From positions 1 through 9,526 of the forward strand of contig JAEWNU010000219.1 of the NCBI GenBank assembly GCA_023456995.1: a DNA stretch of 9,526 nt, given 5' to 3'. The number at the start of each line of letters is the position of its first letter. The first letter of the stretch is position 1. A program made the position numbers and the translations under genes. Origin of the DNA: Bacillota bacterium (GTDB taxonomy: Bacteria > Bacillota > Clostridia > Oscillospirales > Ruminococcaceae). Positions 5,513-9,526 of the stretch are shown here, piece by piece. A model generated the notes under the pieces. That model saw only the letters and a list, made by a program, of their open reading frames with translations, was not told the origin of the DNA and ran no database searches.

Positions 5513-7585
5513 ATGAGACAGTATCTCGCGGATAAGATAAGGAACATTGCGCTTGCCGGTCACGGCTCGTGCGGTAAAACCTCGCTTGCTGAGGCAATTT
5601 TGTTTCGCGCAGGTGTAACCGATCGCTTAGGCAAGACAGAAAATGGTACGACGGTCTGTGATTTTGACCCCGAAGAGACCAAAAGATCGGTTTCGGTTTC
5701 TACGGCGATTGCCCCCGTTGAGTGGAATAATACAAAAATTAATCTGATAGACACCCCCGGCGCATTCGATTTTGCCACCGGCATGTATGAGGGCATCCGT
5801 GCTGCGGGCAGCGTTGTTATTGTGGTTTCTGCGCGCAGCGGTGTCACGGTCGGTACTGAAAAGGCCTATAAACTAGCGCGTGAGCAGAACAAACAGGTGA
5901 TGTTCTTCATCAATAAGATGGATTCTGAACATGCCGATTTCTATAAGGTTTTGGGACAGCTTCGTACAACCTTTGGGCCGCAGGTCTGCCCGATGATTGT
6001 GCCCTATACCGAGGGTAAGGGCATCGAGTGCTTTATAGACCTTGTTGCCAATAAGGCCTTTGTACACGATAATGGTAATCGTCGTCAGGGCTCTATGCCT
6101 AATGTCGGCGGCTTTGTCGAAGAGTGCCGCAATATCATTTCCGAAGCAGTGGCTGAATCCGATGAAAATCTGATGGAAAAATTCTTTGGCGGTGGCACTT
6201 TTACCACTGAAGAAATGATTTTTGGAATTAATGAAGGGCTCCGCCAAGGCAAGATATTCCCTGTGGTGTGCGGTTCCGCACTGACACTGGAGGGCATCGA
6301 TGCACTGCTTGATGCTATTGTTAATCACATGCCCTCGGCCAAGAACGCCGGCAACGAAATCGGCCTGACCGCTGATGGCGAAGAGGTCGAATGCCAGTGC
6401 GATATTTTAGAGCCGTTGGCGGCTTATGTCTTTAAAACGGTTGCCGACCCATTTATCGGCAAGCTTTCCTATGTTAAGGTGATATCGGGCAAGCTTTCCA
6501 ACGAAATTGCACCGATCAACGCCCGAACAGGTAACCCCGAGCGTATGGGCAAAATCATCTACGTGACCGGCAAAAAGCAGGAGGATGTTTCCGCTGTTGC
6601 GGCAGGCGATATTTGTGCCGTTGCTAAACTTTCGGAAACACTTACCGGCGACACGCTCTGCGACCCCAGACGGGTTGTGACAATGCGTGAAATTGGTTAT
6701 CCGCTTGCCACCCTTACAATGGCGATTAAGGCCAAAAAGAAGGGTGAAGAGGGGAAGGTGGCACAAGGTATACTGCGTCTAATCGAAGAAGATCCGGTTG
6801 TTACCTTTGTGCATGATGCTGAGTCGCGGCAGCAGTTGCTTTCCGGACTGGGTGAGCAGCACCTTGATGTTATTATCAGCCGGTTAAAGACCAAATTTGG
6901 AACCGAAGTCGAACTCAAAAAACCGCGGGTTGCTTATCGCGAGACCATTCGTAAAAAAGTTAAGGTTCAGGGCAGGCACAAAAAACAGTCGGGCGGCCAT
7001 GGTCAGTTTGGCGATGTGTGGATTGAGTTTGAGCCTTGTGAGGGCGATGGCTTGACCTTTGCCGAGAATGTGTTTGGCGGCTCGGTGCCCAGAAACTTCT
7101 TCCCCGCAGTTGAAAAGGGTTTACAGGATTGCATTAAGAACGGTACGCTGGCGGGGTATCCGATGGTTGGGCTTAAAGCCACGCTGGTCGACGGCTCGTA
7201 TCACCCAGTTGATTCGTCTGAAATGGCCTTCAAAATGGCTGCGTCTGTAGCTTATAAAGCCGGTATTCCGCAGGCGGGCCCTGTAATCTTGGAGCCGATC
7301 GGTACCTTAAAGGTTTATGTGCCGGAAACCTACACCGGCGACATTATGGGGGATCTCAATAAACGCCGCGGACGTATTCTGGGCATGAACCCTTGGGGAG
7401 ATGGAACACAGGAGATTGTTGGCGAAGTGCCAATGAGCGAAATGTACGATTTCACCACCACACTGCGCTCCATGACACAAGGCAGGGGTAGCTTTGTGTT
7501 GAGCTTTGAGCGCTATGAACAGCTGCCGGGCCAGATGGAGGCGGCGGTAATCGCCGAGGCCAAGGCCCTCGCAGAGGAAGAATAA
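5513..7585 (+). CDS. Elongation factor G paralogue (EF-G2 type GTPase)
   Basis: This 690-residue protein is a ribosome-associated translational GTPase with the full five-domain EF-G layout. G1 is AGHGSCGKTS (15-24), G3 is DTPGAFDF (80-87), G4 is NKMD (134-137) and G5 is SAL (255-257). Domain II spans about 300-385. Domain III includes GLGEQHLDV (445-453). Domain IV includes HKKQSGGHGQFG (489-500) and DGSYHPVDSSEMAF (560-573), and domain V includes GDIMGDLNKRRGRILGM (609-625). Canonical EF-G has His in DTPGHVDF, where this protein has Ala84. The switch I motif reads KRSVSV instead of ERGIT. These changes mark the EF-G2-like branch rather than the housekeeping fusA, which normally sits beside rpsL, rpsG and tuf. 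Those neighbours are absent here. The ATG follows AAAGGGG at 9 nt. The exact role (translocation backup, recycling or stress) is unknown, so I give no symbol. Confidence 0.92.
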   Translation: MRQYLADKIRNIALAGHGSCGKTSLAEAILFRAGVTDRLGKTENGTTVCDFDPEETKRSVSVSTAIAPVEWNNTKINLIDTPGAFDFATGMYEGIRAAGSVVIVVSARSGVTVGTEKAYKLAREQNKQVMFFINKMDSEHADFYKVLGQLRTTFGPQVCPMIVPYTEGKGIECFIDLVANKAFVHDNGNRRQGSMPNVGGFVEECRNIISEAVAESDENLMEKFFGGGTFTTEEMIFGINEGLRQGKIFPVVCGSALTLEGIDALLDAIVNHMPSAKNAGNEIGLTADGEEVECQCDILEPLAAYVFKTVADPFIGKLSYVKVISGKLSNEIAPINARTGNPERMGKIIYVTGKKQEDVSAVAAGDICAVAKLSETLTGDTLCDPRRVVTMREIGYPLATLTMAIKAKKKGEEGKVAQGILRLIEEDPVVTFVHDAESRQQLLSGLGEQHLDVIISRLKTKFGTEVELKKPRVAYRETIRKKVKVQGRHKKQSGGHGQFGDVWIEFEPCEGDGLTFAENVFGGSVPRNFFPAVEKGLQDCIKNGTLAGYPMVGLKATLVDGSYHPVDSSEMAFKMAASVAYKAGIPQAGPVILEPIGTLKVYVPETYTGDIMGDLNKRRGRILGMNPWGDGTQEIVGEVPMSEMYDFTTTLRSMTQGRGSFVLSFERYEQLPGQMEAAVIAEAKALAEEE

Positions 7586-7612
7586 CTGGCGTTAAAGAAG
7601 AGGAATTTAGAA

Positions 7613-7647
7613 GAGGGAGGGACCGGTTTTAAGCCGGTTCCTCCCTC
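7613..7647 (+). terminator. Terminator of the EF-G2 gene
   Basis: A 14-bp stem pairs GAGGGAGG (7613-7620), a G-T wobble and ACCGG (7622-7626) with CCGGT (7634-7638) and CCTCCCTC (7640-7647), around a 7-nt loop. A short TTTT follows six bases later. It starts 27 bp after the stop codon. The U tract is weak, but the stem is very stable. Confidence 0.75.
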
Positions 7648-7823
7648 GGACGTTTTAAGCATTTTGGGGTGGTTGTATATCAAACCGATCAATAATCGTG
7701 CTGTGTGAAGGTTGCTCATCTTGGCGGAATTGCACTGCGAGGTTCCAGCTAATCATATTCCAAAAGTTTGATTTCCTTAAGATGGTGATTTCATTAAAAC
7801 TCCATATATTTATAACGATTCAA
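7648..7823. other. Non-coding gap between convergent EF-G2 and rarA genes
   Basis: After the EF-G2 terminator I see no gene, no SD-linked ORF and no strong hairpin up to the rarA stop codon. The segment is more AT-rich than its flanks. rarA has no obvious terminator of its own here and may read into this gap. Confidence 0.5.
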
Positions 7824-9074
7824 CTATTCTCCACGCTGCTTTTTTCGGAATGCCAGCGCCGCCTGTTCGGTCTTGTTGTTACCGAAAGTGTAATAGGTTC
7901 TATCTTTAAGCGCGTCAGGCAGATATTGTTGTGCCACCCAGCCCCCAAAATCGTGTGGATAGCGATAGCCAGCCGCGTGCCCGAGTTTTTTGGCACCCTC
8001 ATAGTGTCCGTCGCGCAGGGAGTCGGGGATTTCTCCGCCCTTACCCTGTCCAATATCCTGCGTGGCAGCGTCAATCGCACAGATGGCGGTGTTGGATTTC
8101 GGGCTGGTTGCCACCAAAATAACGGCGTTGGCTAACGGTATACGCGCCTCTGGCAGACCGAGTTGCATGGCGGAATCGACGCAAGCCTTGACAATGGGAA
8201 TAATCTGCGGCCAGGCCAAGCCAACATCTTCAGCGGCGCAAACAAGCAGACGGCGGCAAGCGGAAATTAAATCACCCGCTTCAAGTAGGCGCGCCAGATA
8301 GTGTAGCGCTGCGTTTTCATCCGAACCGCGCAGAGATTTCTGAAAAGCGGATAGAATATCATAATGTGCGTCACCGTCGCGATCATAGCGCATGGCGGAG
8401 CGCTGGGAAACCGCTTGTGCGGCCTGAAGTGTGATATGTCCACCGGCGCAGGCAAGCGTTAGCGCCTCAACAGCGTTGAGCGCTTTGCGCACGTCGCCGC
8501 CACAGCTGGAAGCGATATAATCTGCGGCGCCTTCCTCCAGTGTGAATGCCTGTTCATACTGTTCGCTCGCTTTTTTAAAGGCATGCAACACGGCGCGCTT
8601 GACTTCCTGTGGTGGTACGGACTTAAACTCAAACACCGTGCAGCGTGAAAGAACCGCCCCATAGACGTAAAAATAAGGATTTTCGGTCGTGGAAGCGATC
8701 AGCGTGACGCTGCCATCTTCAATATATTCCAAGAGTGTTTGCTGCTGTTTTTTGTTGAGGTATTGAATCTCATCGAGATAAAGCAGTATACCGTTGTAAC
8801 CCGAAATGGTGTTGCGGGCGTCGAACACTTCCTTTAGGTCGGAGGTACCGCAGGTGGTGCCGTTAAGATGCCGCAATAGCTTGCCGGTAGAGGCCGCTAT
8901 GATGCGTGCAACGGTCGTTTTGCCCACGCCCGAGGGACCGTAAAAAATCAGATTGGGTACCTGCCCTCTGTCCACGATGGCGCGCAGCACAGCGCCCGGC
9001 GCCAGCAGATGGCTCTGCCCGACAACCTCGTCAAGCGTTTTAGGGCGCAACATGGCGGCGAGGGGTGCGTTCAT
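7824..9074 (-). CDS. rarA: Replication-associated recombination protein A (AAA+ ATPase)
   Basis: RarA (MgsA, related to WRNIP1) is a clamp-loader-like ATPase that acts at stalled replication forks and single-strand DNA gaps. The start is ATG at 9074 (MNAPLAAMLRPKTLDEVVGQ), with GGGAGGA 9 nt upstream, giving 416 residues. An in-frame ATG 15 codons upstream lacks an SD, and the good SD would fall inside its coding sequence. Walker A is GPSGVGKTT (46-54, Lys52) and Walker B is LYLDEIQ (98-104, Asp101, Glu102). Sensor 1 is ASTTEN, the arginine finger is in LSRC, and the C-terminal MgsA domain contains YDRDGDAHYD and CAAEDVGLA. Many RarA proteins have DEIH or DEVH where this one has DEIQ. It converges on the EF-G2 gene and follows glyA, separated by the glyA terminator and its own promoter. 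Confidence 0.93.
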   Translation of the reverse strand: MNAPLAAMLRPKTLDEVVGQSHLLAPGAVLRAIVDRGQVPNLIFYGPSGVGKTTVARIIAASTGKLLRHLNGTTCGTSDLKEVFDARNTISGYNGILLYLDEIQYLNKKQQQTLLEYIEDGSVTLIASTTENPYFYVYGAVLSRCTVFEFKSVPPQEVKRAVLHAFKKASEQYEQAFTLEEGAADYIASSCGGDVRKALNAVEALTLACAGGHITLQAAQAVSQRSAMRYDRDGDAHYDILSAFQKSLRGSDENAALHYLARLLEAGDLISACRRLLVCAAEDVGLAWPQIIPIVKACVDSAMQLGLPEARIPLANAVILVATSPKSNTAICAIDAATQDIGQGKGGEIPDSLRDGHYEGAKKLGHAAGYRYPHDFGGWVAQQYLPDALKDRTYYTFGNNKTEQAALAFRKKQRGE

Positions 9075-9210
9075 GACAAATTTTCCTCCCTGCGTATAGC
9101 TTATTTTTATATTGAACAAGATTGCTTCTAGGTGATCAGGATGTCAGACAACAACGTATACCACAATCTAATCTTGCTTATTATGGGAATGTCTGAATAA
9201 ATATAATTTT

Positions 9211-9239
9211 ATTTTAACGCAAAAAGAAGGGATTGTCCA
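9211..9239 (-). promoter_or_regulatory. Promoter for rarA with a long leader
   Basis: On the minus strand, TGGACA (9234-9239) and TAAAAT (9211-9216) are spaced by 17 bp, each matching five of six consensus bases. The start near 9204 would give an untranslated leader of about 130 nt, long for a single housekeeping gene. It lies just after the glyA terminator. Confidence 0.6.
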
Positions 9240-9267
9240 CGGGATAAAAGTAAACCAGACTTTAAAA

Positions 9268-9300
9268 GCCGCCGTGGAATCGTCAAAATTCCGCGGCGGC
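9268..9300 (-). terminator. Terminator of glyA
   Basis: A 13-bp stem (9268-9280 with 9288-9300, one G-T wobble) encloses a 7-nt loop and, on the minus strand, is followed by TTTTAAA. It begins 23 bp after the glyA stop codon. Confidence 0.8.
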
Positions 9301-9323
9301 AAAAGAATAAAATAAATGAGAGA

Positions 9324-9526
9324 TTACTGATAAAGTGGGAACTTTGCGCACAGTGCCTCGACTTCATGGCGGGTCTGTTCGGCAGTAGCCTCAAAGTCGG
9401 TGGCGGTGCGATAAATCCAGTTTGCGATCAAGGCCATTTCCGCTTCTTTGAATCCACGGGTAGTCACAGCGGGGGTTCCGATGCGCACGCCACTGGTTAC
9501 AAACGGGCTCTGAGGGTCGTTGGGAA
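9324..9526 (-). CDS. glyA: Serine hydroxymethyltransferase, C-terminal fragment (runs off the window)
   Basis: This is the last 66 codons of a gene whose 5' part lies beyond the right edge. The enzyme is PLP-dependent and interconverts serine plus tetrahydrofolate with glycine plus 5,10-methylene-tetrahydrofolate, the main one-carbon entry point. The visible sequence begins [20 protein letters not shown] and continues [10 protein letters not shown], the strongly conserved C-terminal GlyA block containing the arginine that binds the substrate carboxylate. It ends ...CAKFPLYQ and then TAA. The reading frame is open to the edge. The terminator at 9268-9300 separates it from rarA. Truncation here is due only to the window boundary. 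Confidence 0.93.
   Translation of the reverse strand, partial: PNDPQSPFVTSGVRIGTPAVTTRGFKEAEMALIANWIYRTATDFEATAEQTRHEVEALCAKFPLYQ

Noticed and set aside
5873..6328. A 151-codon minus-strand frame inside the EF-G2 gene
   Set aside because: It is antisense to conserved GTPase-domain codons, with no SD or family resemblance.
7664..7706. Short imperfect inverted repeats (GGTT...AACC, CGAT...ATCG) after the EF-G2 terminator
   Set aside because: Stems of 4-5 bp with no U tract. They are expected by chance in AT-rich DNA and are not a credible rarA terminator.
7698..8135. A 145-codon plus-strand reading frame overlapping the end of rarA
   Set aside because: Most of it is antisense to rarA, it has no SD and no recognisable protein features. 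It is a shadow of the real gene.
9075..9119. ATG at 9117-9119 as the start of RarA
   Set aside because: No SD precedes it, the strong GGGAGGA would lie inside the coding sequence, and the added 15 residues do not resemble RarA. ATG at 9074 fits better.

Overview
The window looks like ordinary chromosome from a low-to-mid GC Firmicute, most likely a Clostridia member of the Oscillospiraceae/Ruminococcaceae type. The basis is protein style: a Firmicute-type Y-family polymerase, a DUF4830 protein, an EF-G2-type paralogue and a Clostridia-like RarA. Strong SD sites (AAAGGAGG, GGGAGGA), near-consensus sigma-A promoters with 17-bp spacers, and intrinsic terminators after most genes support it. I see no transposon, integrase, CRISPR array, tRNA or rRNA.

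Layout from left to right. (1) A minus-strand metallo-beta-lactamase/beta-CASP nuclease (73-1665), followed by a terminator at the left edge. (2) A divergent Y-family DNA polymerase (1915-3138, +), with back-to-back promoters between the two. (3) A 262-bp convergent gap (3139-3400) that does not look empty. It can fold into a closed multi-stem structure ending in a strong hairpin, and I call it a candidate small RNA of unidentified family. (4) A minus-strand block read right to left: a DUF4830 membrane-anchored protein (4797-5306), an RsuA-type 16S rRNA pseudouridine synthase (4020-4733, TTG start) and a PAP2-family lipid phosphatase (3401-3958). (5) A divergent EF-G paralogue of the EF-G2 type (5513-7585, +) with its own promoter, a 13-bp leader hairpin against the SD, and a terminator. 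(6) The convergent AAA+ ATPase RarA (7824-9074, -). (7) The last 66 codons of glyA, serine hydroxymethyltransferase (9324-9526, -), cut by the window edge, with its terminator.

The genes do not form one pathway. Two act in replication stress and damage tolerance (Y-family polymerase, RarA), and three in RNA or translation (beta-CASP nuclease, RsuA-type synthase, EF-G2). The others are in envelope lipid recycling (PAP2), one-carbon metabolism (glyA) and an unknown role (DUF4830). Nearly every gene has its own promoter or terminator, so most look like single-gene units. The least explained parts are the candidate RNA at 3171-3388 and the nested terminator/promoter/SD arrangement in front of the pseudouridine synthase.
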